A stretch of DNA of 64,000 nt from Acanthaster planci (GCF_001949145.1 NW_019091361.1:2310579-2374578); one strand, 5' to 3'; shown: positions 35,201-50,200, counted from the stretch's first letter. Notes: generated by a model from the letters alone, not told the origin. Translations and numbers: made by a program.

Positions 35201-38200
35201 CCGTAACGTTTTGGGGTCACCAGCATATACATGTATCATTAATACATAAGGTTTCTGAAACCAGTGGAAAGGGGACATGGAGAACTTGGGAAAACTGTTC
35301 CATTTTTCATATTAATTTTGGAAGATGGTCTTGTTACCTCTTGTTTAAAGGTTATAATTGGGGAAAGAGGGTTATCTTTTCCCTAACTCTTTAGCCCTAA
35401 CTCCCTGGGGTGTGTGCAAAATCATATCAAAATTGGAGGATTCAGGGCTGTTAGGGTTAAGATGACGGGAACTACATGTACATGTACTGTCATGGTACAA
35501 AGATGTTCAGGCCCATAGGCTGGGGGGGTTCGAGGGGTTCAAACAACCCCCCCTTCGCTCGCTTTTGAGTTCCGCTTGTTGGTGGTCTTTTTTTGTTCAT
35601 GTGTACTGAATATTTTAAATATACCGTAATATTTGGCATACAAGCCACGGCATAAACATTGTACTTTGATTCTCAAGCTCAAGGTGAACACGATTCTGCA
35701 TATTAATGAATCAATCTCTAGTCATACATTTCAGGTGTTTCAAGGGTTTGAAATCAATGTGTTTTTGTTAAGTTTATTCAACATTGAAAACTACAATGCA
35801 CAAATCTTACATGCAACCTTTGGTTTGCGACATACATGCAACTTTTCAATGTTGTTTTCGAAAGCACATTGTGATAGGCCTTGGTATAAAAATGTGTTCA
35901 CAGTGCCAAAAGTTCCACTTTTTGGTTTGAAGAAACTTCTCCCACCCCAGTCTCTGGTCAGGCAACAGGCCTGGTGTTTGTATACTGTTGCTAATATGCC
36001 AATGCAGAACTCACTAGGCCACCACATTCACTGCAGGCCTGCAAGTACACACAAGTACAGTCTGGGGGCATGCAATAAACACCACTTGGAGAGGATGGCA
36101 TTGGTGGGCTGAGGTCACATGAGGTCAAGGCAAGGTCATAAAACACCATGGGAGATCAGTTATCAGAGGAGCCTCCATTAGGCACAGTTTATGATCAACC
36201 GGAATTCACACTCTCTACTTGTAAAATGTTCTTGATGTACATGTACATACATAATGTGCACCTTCACTGTACAAATGTGTGTCCATGACATGTGCTTTCT
36301 GTGTTACCTTTTAGCACTGAAAATGTGGGGTTTTTTTGAGGTGGGGGTTGGTAGGCTTACAATTACTTACAATAAGCAGGTAATGATTAAAATCAGTCTT
36401 GTAGCAATCGATGCTCATTGCGCACAAGCCAAAAATAACTCTGTCTCAATGAACAAGCCTGCTTTTTCTTTATACCAATCCTAGCAAGTGCTTAAAGGAC
36501 TCCTTCGTCCACTGTTTTGAATAGTCTAAAGAAAAAGGTTTCTATGGAAACTACTGCCAAACCCTTTTTCTAGAAACTTCTGTGATGCCACACAAATACC
36601 ACATACCATACATGTTGACGCAATTCTGTGTGGTAACGTGGTTTGTGGGCCACGCCTACACAGAATTTTGTTCTTCTGTTCAAGGCAGGCTCAAGCTGAG
36701 CTGTATAACCTTGCCTGTTTAACTGATGGTTTCAGTGGACTAAGAACGGAAGGCCTTAAAGTTGCAAACCCATTTGTGTAATGGAGAGTAAACTGTACTT
36801 TGTACCCGGAAAGGTCAGACCCTGTCCAAAAGGTACAAGGTGCATGGATGGGGGTCAGGTTATTCGCCTTCAGGCTATGCCATTCAACAGAACAAGTTGG
36901 CAAAAGAAAAACTGGCATGGGAAGCAAGGAAGCTAAATTCAAAGTCATGTGCAGATTTAAAACTGGGTAACTGCCATTTCAAGTTGGAGAAGCAATTGTT
37001 GTCTAGCGTAATAACAGAGACAGTAACTCCGAAATGATGCAATAATCATTCATCTACTCTGCAAAAACAGTATTGCATACACGTTGGAATGACATTACAG
37101 AAGAGTAACTACACGTAGATGTCAAACAAAAGCAAGGGATAACTTGCTACCAACTGTTTCAAAACTTGGAGCTTTTCTAGTTCAGCACAAGCATGATTCA
37201 TGGCACTGTGCCAAGAACTTATCTGGGGGCCCAATTCAGTGCATGCTCAATGTATAAATGTACCAGTGCTTGGTTACATACATGTAGTTTCCAGACAGTG
37301 AGTTATTATACGGGACCCAAAAATGTTTGAGGGGTGGCATTTGGAAGAGTGGAAGTTCCCATTACTCACTCCAAATTTCCCGACTAAATATCTTTTCTAT
37401 CCCCGCTTCTGGCCTACGCAATGATTCACATTCATCCTTCGGCCAATCAACTGGAAGTCCTGCCTCATTATTGGCAGACAGAAATTGACACTATCAACAA
37501 ATTACTTTATTTGCTGCGTACTGTTTTTCCTAGAGATAACAAAGTCATTTTCCATGTTGCTGTCTGGTTATACCATCCGTTGCTAGTAGTTACTGAAATT
37601 TACTTAAACAAAAAATTTGGTTCCCACATACTGATGAATTCTTAAGAAAAAGTTCAAGGGAGGTAGAGATTACTCAGTCATTTGATTATGATTAACCCTC
37701 AACCCTATGCATTTTTACTGGGATGCAATCTCCAGTCCGGCAGAATCTTCCAACCATGCAAACATTGGATACAGCCTCAATCTTCCAAAATCCTCCATTA
37801 TTTCTTGAATTTTGGCTGCTGCCTCAAACCTCTAAAATCCTCTCGCACTTCCTGTCTGTATGTCATGTCGAGGCCGTGTGAGTTGTACTTTAGAGCAGGA
37901 TGCTTTCTAGTACATGTATAACACAAGCTGCATCCATCGACTTTAACAAAATTCATCCGTCAAAACCAGCCACTTATATTTTGCAACACAGCCCCAGTAA
38001 GCCCCCAATCCTTCAAAATCTTACGCAAGGATCTCTGAGGATTTCATAAGGTTTGGGTTAATCCATCAGTGAATCTGCCGATCAACAGATGGGCCATTCC
38101 ATCAATTCTTTTTACCTTATGTGAAGTTCAGCTTGCTCTTCAACTTGCGTTAGTTTTCCTGATAGCGACTCCTTCTGTTCTGTGAGTCTTGTGATGTCAT

Positions 38201-41200
38201 CATCCTGGAGCTGTGTCTTTCGGACCAGGTCGTCCTTCTCTGCTTCAGCCTAGAAGAGCACAATTCAAGAAGTGTCAGTACAATGCCCTGCTAACGTAGT
38301 TGTGGTCAATTCACCTGTACACGTAGCAAAGTCAGTCCCACTCTAAAGCATCTGAGCTGGGTACCCAAGTGCCCAGGCTCCTACGTATGTCCGAAACCAG
38401 TTCCACATTATGTCTACATGAAGGTACTCACAACCAACATTAAAAAGTACTTAGTATCCTCTTGTTGATAAAAAGAAAGGGTTTTGAAAGTTTTAGAAGA
38501 AACTGATTTAGAGAGACTACTACATGTGTATGCATTTCAGTAACTTTCAATAATAGTGCATGCCTAAATCAGAATTGACAACATAGATATATGGACAGCA
38601 AGCAGTGTTGCTATGTACATTAATAAACTTGTTAAATAGGAGCTTTTTGAGGACAAAAAATGTTACAATTACATGCATTAAAATTTGTTTTTTGAATTTT
38701 GATCCTGGAATGGCTACTGGTCCAAGCTCCTGGGTACCTTTGTTTTGTTTTATTTTATAGGGAGTCTGGTTCCTGTACACCCCCTATACACACAACTGTA
38801 CACGTACTATCTACGAGCTCGCAGGGCAACTTTTCTCCACACAGGTAAAAAATTCATCTAAGGTTGTCCCAAGTTTAAATGCATCCATGAAATCCACCTG
38901 TGACCCTTGCCAACCAATGGTAAAAGTTTGCTCTGACAAGGATACAGGTACATCTTATCAAGCTGAAGTCTTCATGCTTCTGAACATACACAAACAATTA
39001 TGCACACATGCTCAATAAAGTTTTTTAAAAATAATAAAAAATAAAATTTTATTGGTCACAAATGTATATATATGTGAATTAAATGTCAACAAGTGAAAAA
39101 CAAAAACAGGGGTGTGAGTGGTCACCTACAATTGAAGCTGAAAACGGCTAGCAAAAAGCTGAAGTGTAAAAAGTCCGCGTACCTTTGTACAGACCAGGTG
39201 TACAAAAAAAGCTGAAATTCAGGGTCAACATCTAAACAAAAAAAGCTGAAATCAGCTAAAGAGATAAATTCTCACACCCCTGATAAAAGGTGGTACTAAA
39301 AACAAAATGTATACACTGCAGGTTGCCTACGCCAGTCTTTTAATTAACAACTGGTTGGTTAAGTCAGCTGACAAAATTTGCCAGACAGATTAATGTCAAA
39401 GCAGAGGGTTAACCCCCCAAACAACAAGCTATTTTATCCAGGAACCTTAAGGAAAATGTACACATGCAATGCAATGAAAGGAGTTCCTTTAAATTGCCTT
39501 AAGCGGGTCATGCATGCCCGATACTGTACAATGAAGTTATGCATGCCCAGTTGCAGATTCTGTATGCATGACCTTCATCCTTCCCGAATCCTAATATCAG
39601 TGTACACTTTGGACTTAAGAATGGCATGGGCTGAGCTTACTCATGTACTGATGTGCACAATGCCCCAGTCTGTTAGGGAAACACATCACATGCCCAAGCA
39701 CAAAGCTTACTGCTTTCGGAGCAAGAAGCCAAGCAGCTGCAAGAACAAGTAGGGTATACGGTGCACAGTCGAACATGGGCTCTGACCAGACAGAATTACA
39801 CAACAAGGAATATAACCTTACTGAAATAACAGTGTATTACAAAAACGGAGAAAGGTCACAATTTATCAAGAGTTTAAGCTGCATTTAAATGCAGATGGAC
39901 TCCATCAGTTTTTCAGTGACATGTAACTGTACACGTACATGTACACATCTGAAGCAACTTCAAGTACACTTTTACACCCCTGTATATTAATTCTGAATGC
40001 ATGCATTTCTGCAGGTTAAAACTGTTTCTTAGGTAATACATGTAGGGGTTCTGAGAGATATTTTAGAAAGGAAAATCAGGTTCCTTTACATCAAGAAAAT
40101 GATGCTATTAAAAAGCTTCAGTCCTTGGCAGCCATTGGTTGCACACATCTGTAACAAACTACTGTCGCTGGACATTGTAAAATGTACATTTTGTTCTCTA
40201 CGCTCTAGGTAACTTTCTAGACCCAAGCTGCATGCTCATCATTAGTCAAATTGCTAAAGAACCCTCTGGTCTGCAGTACATGTACATTAAGTACTTTATC
40301 AATTCAATCCCTTATTAAGTTATGGTAATCTCTGATCGTGACAGGAACAGTTTAAGTTAAGGTGTCCAAGACAAACAACTGAAGAAAATGACGAAATGTG
40401 TGCTGCACAAGGCATCCATACGCTTCTCAGCTGTCAGTAACTGACCCACTCGAATTCAAACCCTACATACAAAAGGCCCTTTCACACAAACAGTGGAAAC
40501 ATATCTGCAATGTTGGGTGCTGAGTGTGTCGCAAGGGCAGGCTTTCACATTGTTCAACGCAGCACGTCAGCGAATGTCCCTCGTTATTTGCAGCATTTAT
40601 GAGTACATTTATATCGCTGGATTGTAGTGATTTTCCTGCCATTTTATACACCCAAACGTCTTTGCAAGTTTCAATAAACATTTGTGTGCGAATTCAGTGA
40701 TGTCAAAATACTATTTGCCTGTTGGAGGATGCTTTAGATATACCCGTCTTCTGGATTTCGTATCTCGATTTCTTGACAGTCTTGGACATTTTTCGCTTGT
40801 CAAACTCACACTTGCACATATCAGCAGCAGGAATTTCACTGCCGGTTAGTAATAGCCTTGTTGCCAGTGCCTAGTGTTGCATGTAAATGTACATGTATAC
40901 ATGTAGGGGTTTCCAATTTATAAACAGTGAAAGATGGAATGTTCTATTCCTCTCAGCTCTGCCTCATGAAATAGAACGGTCTGTCACCTCATGAAATTAT
41001 TCTTGCAATTCCACTCACAAACATTATTTATATTATCTACATATCATATGCCAGTCTTTTACAACATAGGCCCAGTAACCATAAAATTTATGCATATCTA
41101 TGTATCACATGATATTCCAAAGAACACGTTTTTACTTTACTAGCCCACAAATGACAGGGCTTGTTACTGAAGTCCCAGTACTTTTTAGGCCTACCAGTGT

Positions 41201-44200
41201 ACATGTACACTTCACGTTTTGTCATATCAGGCACTGATCTTTGTTGAGGTTATGATTTATATCATCAAGGATTTATCTTACAAAGGGAAAATGTACACCC
41301 AAGGACAGCCCAGTGGGAGTTGAAAACGCAAGCCGTTGAGGAAGTTTTCGATACGGAAGGCAGAGAGGATAGCAGGTTATTGGGGCGCCGGCATGTACAT
41401 GTACATGTACTTAAGTACGGTTGACAAGCAACGCGCGACTGGCCGCGTACACTGAATTAAACACACACGTCGCGTACCGTATGCTCTGACTCGCTGGCGG
41501 CACTCCCACATGGCAGCCATGCCACTTGTTTTCGTCTACGATTCACGGATTACATTGTGTGTGTATAGCCATGTCGATTAAACGGGGTACCCCATCCTAT
41601 GCAACACTGAGCAGACGGCGCGCACAAGAAACTCTACAGACACGTTTTTCGTGCTGAACCAACATTTTTCATGACAGCTAGGAACATCTACAATATTGCA
41701 TCCTGCCCCTACTCTTTTCATCATCTATCACCTCAATTAAGAAAGGTCAGTCCCTGAAAAAATGCCGAAAAGACATGAATGTCGGGCCATGCTCGGACTG
41801 AGAAAAATTCAGATTTCGTTCCCATCGACTTTGTACACAAACGTCCGAATATGTCAGGTTGCAATACTCTCCGTCGGGGCCAAGTTTAACCTGAGCCTGG
41901 CTATCTGAAAAAAATGCCCAACTATCTACGGACGAGGAAAACGAGGCATCAAAGGTGTTTTTCTCGTGCAAAGCCACCGACTCAAAATCGGCCAAATGGT
42001 GACAAGGCCACTTGGTGACGAACACGGATTCTCTATTCGGTGATAAAATGTTCTTTCACCTTATGGTAAAATGCATCCGATTTTCTATCAAAAGTTTTGA
42101 ATGTTGCACAAGGTGCTTATTACGACACGGTCGCGGAGAAATGCTAATTTTATAGGTGCCGTGGGGGCTTTGCGAGGCACCCAGCACTAGGACTTTAATC
42201 AATTATGAAATCCGATGTAGGTGTCACCATACTCTCAATTGGAAGGCGATCGGCAAACCTGTGTTTTCCACGTCTGCATTACCAAACGAAGTCGCATCTT
42301 AATTACGATTATGATCGACGTAATCCATAAATTCCAGGGATGCAACTTTCAAAAATTACTCTTCAGATGTCCTCAGATGGCAACGAATCCTAGAGAGATA
42401 CTTCGGTGGGTTAAATCAATCAGTAATTTTTTCACAAAATATGCATAATATAATAAAATTAAAATTGAATGTCGACCATGGTCAGACAGACCACACGTCA
42501 CGTAAAACCATAGGTCCAATTTAAAATCTACGTTGGGGAAAATCATAAAGACACATTTAGAATCAGACGGTTATCTTACAATTTCCAACTTCTGTTTGAA
42601 CTCCGCGTTAAGTCTCCTCAGTTCCATGGCCTCTTCCCTTGCGACGTCGGCTTCTTCCCTCAGCTTAGCGAGCTTTTTCTTTATCTGCTCCATTTCGCCT
42701 TGCTAGTTGATGTTTCTCCGGAAAAGAACTAAGCACTAGTAATTATAAATCCCGAAGTTCTGGGATACAATTCCAGACCTGTGGCGGAAAGCAACGGCCT
42801 TAGGAAACAATTGCTCTCAGGGCGCAGCGACTGAGAACGTTACGGGCGGTTTTCAGGCTTCAGCCAGACAACATACACGACATATACATGAACGCCAGCG
42901 ACACTCCCACATTACAACGGCCACTTGTTTCATACCCCGCACACACGGCCCGGTACCATATGATATACATGTACACGTAATGTGCATGCACCTAGCCCGT
43001 TCTGAGGTCGCACCACTCCACCATAACCACACAAGCGACAATGCTATTTCGAGAAGGGGTACCCAGCCCTATGCCACAACCAATGTACGGATCACTGCTT
43101 CTCAATAGTCTCCCATTACTTCCTCACTCAGGGTCTCGAGATTTTCACAATAGTAAGTAATTTCTTAGGGATGGCAGGGCATTAAATAAGACAGGAAATT
43201 GAACCCCGATTTTCCGTCCGGTCGTCTTAGGGAACAAGTCAAGTATATTGCAGCGAGGATGAGCAGCGACCAAAAGTAGGCATTGTATGTAATAACACTT
43301 CAGCCCTTCTTTTAAAGCCTCCATAAGCACGTATTTTATTTCTGACCGTAGCCAACTATTGTGGATACGGACTGTTCTGCTTTGAAAAATTAATTTTGAG
43401 CCCATCTGCAGGGTTTGAAGGGTGGAGGAAATCACACAAAATTCAACATTGTAGTAAAGTAAAAGAAAATAAAAATTCCATTTTTATCGAAATGGGCTAA
43501 ACTTCACACAGCTGCTCATCAGTAATATTGTCCTAGCAAGATCCCCTCGTCAGAAAATATTTAGCGGCACTTCGTAAGTTCGTATCGACTGCCAAAAATC
43601 AACTTGTCTTTAAATGCAACCCGATTATAAATAGGAGGAGTGCCCCCGCGCAAGGTATTTCACGATTGAGTCACTGACCCCAATATCCCGCCACTATGCG
43701 ACAAACTACTTCGCATTCCTCGTTACCCTGTATATACCCTTTCGGAAAACATGACCACAAATATACACTTTCAAAATTTAGCATTTCCAAGTATCAAACC
43801 TTTAGATAGCTTTCTAATTTTCAAAAAGAGGTATGTGAATATCAGGTTGGCGCGGAGAGATACTAACGAAATGAATCGTGTGACCGGTGTCATGACAAAA
43901 ACTGTCCGGTGCCAAAGAGTGTCCACTCATTAGCATACTGCAATCTGATTGGTCCTGCTTACAGAAGCGTGTTAGCTTGTCAAAGCGTGTGTTGGTTCGC
44001 GGTCTGTGTCAACCCGTAGAAAAGATCACTACCGGTATTCATTTAAATTTACCTTTCATTGTTTGTTTAAACGCTTTCCTTTTTATCTAGGATTGCTAAG
44101 GATTGGTAGAATTGTCTGACTATAACTTTTGCTGAAGACTGAAGAGTGAGTAAGCAAGTTTAATGAGTAAAACTAATGGCGGCTGGAGGACACAAGTGTT

Positions 44201-47200
44201 GATGTTCCGTATGCGCGCGCCTAAAACCGTTCTTTCGTTGATGTATTAACTTTGTTTCGTCGACCTATTCTTTTTATGGTCGAAGCTCATATGACTGAAA
44301 TAATCTTCATTTGACCTGACATGCTGTAGTTTCATACGTGGAGTAAGTGACACCGACGTGAGCGTGACACTTTAAGAATAGATTTTTTTTTTTTCAAAAT
44401 GAATGAAAGACGTGCATAGCGCCAGCGAGAGAGGCTGAGCGTTTCCGTAATATACGGCATCATTACTAATTATAAAAACTTACCAAAACAAAACAAGAGG
44501 AGGAAATCTATCCGGAAGTATACAAAATGCAATTATTTGAAAATTACTCGAAATAAATTTTAGCCATCTTTATGACAAAATCGAACATTTTAAACCCTTT
44601 TAACTACAAATACACATGACATGGAAATGCAACACGGTTTTAGTGCTGAGAAAAACATCAAGCTTCAAACTGTTGATGTACTTCCTTTGATGCTCAACTA
44701 AAGAAATAATGTCTCCCAACAAGATTGGACGAGGCGCCACAGGTTCATCCGAATCTTTACTGTCATTTCCTGGCGTCTCACAGGAATAAATAATTTGTCC
44801 CCCTGACCCACAGCTCTGCACTGTGACCCTCACTACCGTGCCGCCCATGCAAATTTTGACATTTCGTAAAATCGACACAAGAGGGCGCTGTTGCGGACTG
44901 CCTCGCACACGTCATGGCCGTTTTCCATGGCCGTTTTCCAACTTCGGCTTCGTCTCAGGCTTCAACTGTTTTTTTTTACTACCTGACTTTGAAGCTTCAA
45001 GCGCACTAATTAGTCTAATTGTGCCACAAAATATCAAATAAGATGCAAGAGAGCAAAAACTTACAGAAATCCAATTTGATTTAAACGCTTCAGGTCCACA
45101 ATCGGGGATGGGTTTCGGGGACGAACTTGAGACGGTGACGAAGTTGAGTATTTGAAAAAATTAATGCAGTCAGGACTGAGTGTATTTTGAGAGAAACACG
45201 AACTTGCACGCAGAATATTTCAGACCTGTGTAGACATTTCGAGCATGGGTAGGCAGGCCTTAGGGTCATTACCCTGGCCGACTTGAAATGTTTGATTGTC
45301 CAATGTTTCAGGTCCCTCCACAGCCCTTCTTCCCGGGCCCTGACCCCATCCTGTCCCAAGCCTGAGCCACTGGGTCACCCCTTCCCTCCCTTACTTCCCA
45401 TATTCCACTTTACACGTCCTTCGATATAACCTATAATCATTTTTCTCATTTACTGTAGTATCTTTTTCTCATTATTTTTGAATTTGATAAAATTATGTTC
45501 TTTGATATGCTTGTCGTTGTAAACGTATTTCTGTATGCGTTGCCGAATGAGTAATAACGCAAAAAATGGTGCCACTTTGATGTATCGCACTTCAGTTTCC
45601 AGTTGAGAAATGCAAAGTCGCGAGCACAACAATCCAGTATTTTGGAAATGGAGCGGCGTCTTAACTCGGTCTGTCTCATATCGTAACTTTCTCCACGTGC
45701 GGCTCAGGAAGCGGTGTGGAAGTTAAACGCATGATAATAACACTGTATCACTTTCAACAAGAGTCTCTAAACGCCTGAAACAAACATAAAAAACAACCTG
45801 CGAGAAGCAACATGAAGGAGCCTTCTACTTAGATTAAACATTAGAGTTATTAGATCAATATCAAATAAATAAAAGCACTTTGTTCTAAAGTTACTTCCAG
45901 TGTCAAGTTAAACAGGTTGATGTGAATTCAAGATCATTTGTAGACAGTAGCAATTTCATACTTTTTAATAATTTACTCTTAAAGTACCTTTGGCAATTTG
46001 GAAACTTCTGTTCATGCGCTGCGTTTAGGTGATTTCCTAGGGCCTTGATTATAATGTTGGCAACGTTTTTGCAAGGCTAGTTGCAATGTATCACAGACTT
46101 AACGATAGGTCATCAGGTAGTCGTATTCTCTCTCTGAACTTCAGTCGAAATCCATCAGCACAGCTGTATTTGTGGTTTGTGACGTAACTGGCTGAGTTTC
46201 AAATATTCATGGGACTGAATGGTCAATCATCCACAAGTTGAGGACGAGGCAACAAAAACGGGAGAAATACATGTGGACCGTGGAGATCGTGGCGTGGACG
46301 CAGTGAAGAACAAAGGCAAGTTTAAAAGTATCATGACTTTTTCGTAATATTACCGTCTTAAAATTAAGAGAGCACTGTTGCAAAGTTGTGGAATACGAAA
46401 TAGACAGCAACATTTTTGTCTAATATTACTTCATTTCACACGTAATACAAGCTATTTTGTGCAATACTACTTGTTAAATGTAGGCCCTACCTGTTCCAAT
46501 TTCGAAAAAGTTCTGTTATGTTTTATTTCAAGACGGGCAGAAATGAAAGAAGATACGAGCTGCGACGAGACACCCATGTTTCCTTGACAAGTAGAAGCCA
46601 TAGGTATTTGTCACGCATCGATTTTGTTAGTGTTAGGTTGTAAAGTGTCGGTGTAAGTTCCAACTTTCAAGTCATATTTAAGCGTTTGTTTCCACCATCT
46701 GTCAGTCTCGTTAACGTTTGGTTCAGCCTGGTCGTGAATGTACACACGTGGCCGTGATTTCCTGTGTTCCATTTGCTGTTTACGTAAGGGGTTTGCTTTA
46801 GTGGGATTGAATGAATGGAAACATCATGGAATGTTCGTGTGTGATCTTGGAGGTTGTCGCCGAGGCCCAGGGAAGAATGTGACCACAGACGCATACATTT
46901 CAAGATTCAAATAACCCACTAAATAGAATATGTTGAATGGGTTGATTTCGTCCATTTTTACACCTTGGCTAATTGAGGTTCTGGTTTCGGCTTCATTTGT
47001 GCTCTTTTACCGTAAGTCAGTCTTCAACATTCGGAACCTGCAAAGACAGAGTCCAAACCTGGCTGTAAACTTGCGTCAGACCGTTAAGCCAGCATTTTAC
47101 TGCAATTGTGTGGATTACGAACCTTTAGACTCCAGTGATACAATTTTAGAAAAAAGTACCCAGGGTGTTTTTAGTCTTTTGAAAAAAACAAAGCAACAAT

Positions 47201-50200
47201 CTTTGTTTCTCTTTCCTCTGACCCTGGTTAACTGTGGGGGAATTAATTTTCCCGTCCTCCGACCCTGCTTAATGCAATAAATGAAAAAGTGCTGGCCATA
47301 TAGATGTTTCCGTCCAGAAAAAAGGGTCAACTATTGGGCCATAATCTCCGGAGACAGAGACCCAAAGTAAGCCTGACGTTTGAGGAAAGTCCTAGTCTCA
47401 AACGTTCCCCTCTGGGAGCGCTCCCCGACAGCCATGCACGAAGGATCATGATACTCACCGCAGACTGAGCCTTCTCTGCCTCGGCCAGTCTGGTTTCGTT
47501 GGTAGTCAGCTTGTCTTGCACCTGATCCAGCTCGGCTTCGATCGTCTTGATTTTCGACTGCAGTTCCTTGATCTCATCTTGCGCCTGAAAAAGACAGAAT
47601 GCACCTAAAAATTAATTCACGAGCCCATTTCAAAGTATTTTTCCACAAAAATGTTATTAAAAGGCAGATTTGGGGCTTGATATTAATGTTTCCCAGAGCT
47701 AGCTGTTTGCACCTCAGTGTTTCTGGAAGTGCAGTTTATGAATTCTGCGTTATTTTAAACGGGGGCCCGATGAAAACTGTGAAGCAAAGTTTGTAAATGA
47801 ACCTCTGTAATATTCAATTTTCCATTCACAGGGCACGTGGATGCCTTTTTTGTGTTAAGCTATCGTGTTAGGTCAATCCAAGAAAAAAATCTTCATTTTT
47901 ACAGATATTCAAACATCAATATTTAGTAAGATATCTTTTCTTGGCCGATTCGTTGTTATTTCAGGTTATGACTGTAGGCGAGTGAGTTCGAACAGAAAAC
48001 CCTGTTAAGAAACTAAGGCGCCATACTCAAATTACACCAGCTACAGTAGCCTCATTATTGTGGGGAAAAAAGATTAATAATCGAAGACGTGCACTTTTCA
48101 ACAAAGTTAACTAAAAGCAGAGTAAACTTTGCCCGAAATGTGTTGTCCAGTAACCTTCGCGTCGTATGCTCTTAATTGTATAAATGCACTTTTGGACAAT
48201 GTAAATGAGGAACTTTTTTTCAGTACTCGGTTCTGTGCACATAATGCGTAATATGAAGCCTGTCTGATCTCATTAAAGAGTAAGTTCGTAAGTAAAAGCT
48301 GTCAAAATCTTTTTTTTTACAAGTCTCGGTTGTCGTCTAGAGGAGGGTTTACCAGTCCTTGCGTCATAAAGGCGACGGAGGCCTTGAAAGCACTACCAGC
48401 GAAACACAGAAACGTCTTTTGGGACTCTTGGTGCAGCCGTGCCCCCTGTCAAATATTTTCCTTTTTTAATTAACGCTTCAGATTTACTTAAGCCGTGCTT
48501 TTGTATTTCGTTTGCTTTTGTTTTGTGTTCGTTTTCGCTATCCAACCCGAACTGACATGGTTATCACACTTGGTTTTATTGACGTAACAAGTTTTATTTG
48601 TCTCTTATCCGTGAAGCAGGAAAACGCCCCTCGCCCACAGTGGTCATTGTAATTTGCTATCTCTTCTTTTTTTGTTTCCATGTGAAAGCACTCTTTTTAG
48701 GGGGGGGCGTAAATAGTTGACTGGTAGTGTTGAGCGTGTCAGGGGAAGCGGGTTAATGTAGCCGTTCTTTCTCTCTCTAGACCACTGAGGCCCGGGTTCG
48801 AGTCCCGGCTTGGCCCAGCCCAGGCTTTATGTGCGTTTGGTTTCTAGTCCATACTCGCTCTCACGGGTTTTCTCCAGGTACTCCGGTTTTCCCCGCCTCT
48901 GAAACTGGACCGTCTTTCTAACGTCCGTAACGTGATGCTGATTAATAAAGGTTATGGATAAACATGTAGTTATTGGCGCAAACAGCCCGAGTAGCTGAAA
49001 GCACCATTAAAACAACAGCAACAAGTTGAGTGTGTTAAATTGATTTTGGCATTAGATGGAGAGAGTTGTCTGAGAGTGTCCGATTTATCAAATGTTGTTG
49101 GGTTGTTCCCTACCGAACCGACAGGCGAGTGGAGCACAGCCACCGCTGGTACAGGCTAAAGACCCAAGAAGTAAGCGTATAGTTACGGCGGCACTCTCCG
49201 CGAATTGACCGGTCTTCGCACGGCGTCAGCCTGAAGCCTAAGTGATGTTCTCCTCCCCGAATTACTGTAAGTTTTACACCAGTATAGTTTTCTTGGTAAT
49301 TGCTTGAAACTGAACGAGTTCATCATGATATTTTCTACCTGGTAATGTTCCGATTCGATATTGTGGAATGACCTTAAAAGTCCAGCGGTCATTTTTGGAA
49401 CTTGTGTTTGACACGATATTGAGAGTTTACTTATGTGTCTGATCCAGAGGATCAGAGAGTTGTAGTCTTTTCGGTTATCTCAAATTATAATCTCAATTTA
49501 ATTTACCTTTTATATTCATATTAAAGAAATTTAATGTTTAAGTTATATCTACTCGTCTCAATTCATGATAGTTACGTTTCTCGAAGGAAACTTTGTGACA
49601 ACCCTTCAGCAGTGCGACAAAGGGACAGGTTGTGCCGTCTCTTGAACGTTATTGGCGGTATGGTGGGCGCAACGCCCACGCAAATTTAATACCAAACTGT
49701 AAGGGTTTTTCATGCCTTTCGTGGGAAACCTTGGGCGACCGTCGAGAATATCAACAAAACACCAAAGCTGCTAATATAAAAAAAAATCCTTATATTTCAC
49801 TCTTTTCCCACAATGAAGCGCTATTACATTAATCGGTATCGATGTTTCTGTAACTTATTACTGACAAATTCCTTCAGTACGAAATTACGCAGGCAAAAAA
49901 TGCTTTACTGCCAGCATAGGAAGGCACAATTATCAGAGCTGTGCCAAAAGCACCTTTGTCATCCGCGTTTCGTGGCTCCCATGTCGGCCAAATCCTTCCT
50001 GATGAAGCTTCAAGTATATTATATGCACATCTATCGGGCAGAAAAATGTACCGACGGTTTGTTGCTTATGAAGTCTTGAAGCCATTCCAGATATCTTCAG
50101 ACAGCTTCGGACACTGCATTTTCGATGCTTCGATCAAGGATGCACGGTCTTCATTTGGAAAAAAAAATCATAATTGTACATGTGCCCCCCCCCCTGCACG

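Larger units (their letters stand above)
27388..38115 (-). other. 10.7-kb intron between exon 3 and micro-exon 4, rich in ACATGTAC palindromes
   Basis: No exon was found in it. It holds many TGTACATGTACA-type runs, listed separately, and a 46-bp imperfect hairpin at 36622-36667. Confidence 0.5.
42694..47458 (-). other. Intron 2 of the long transcript, upstream region of exon 1b
   Basis: It contains the presumed internal promoter next to exon 1b and a CG-richer part near 43.9-45.0 kb with an unrecognised small ORF (listed). No alternative exon 2 was found. Confidence 0.4.
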
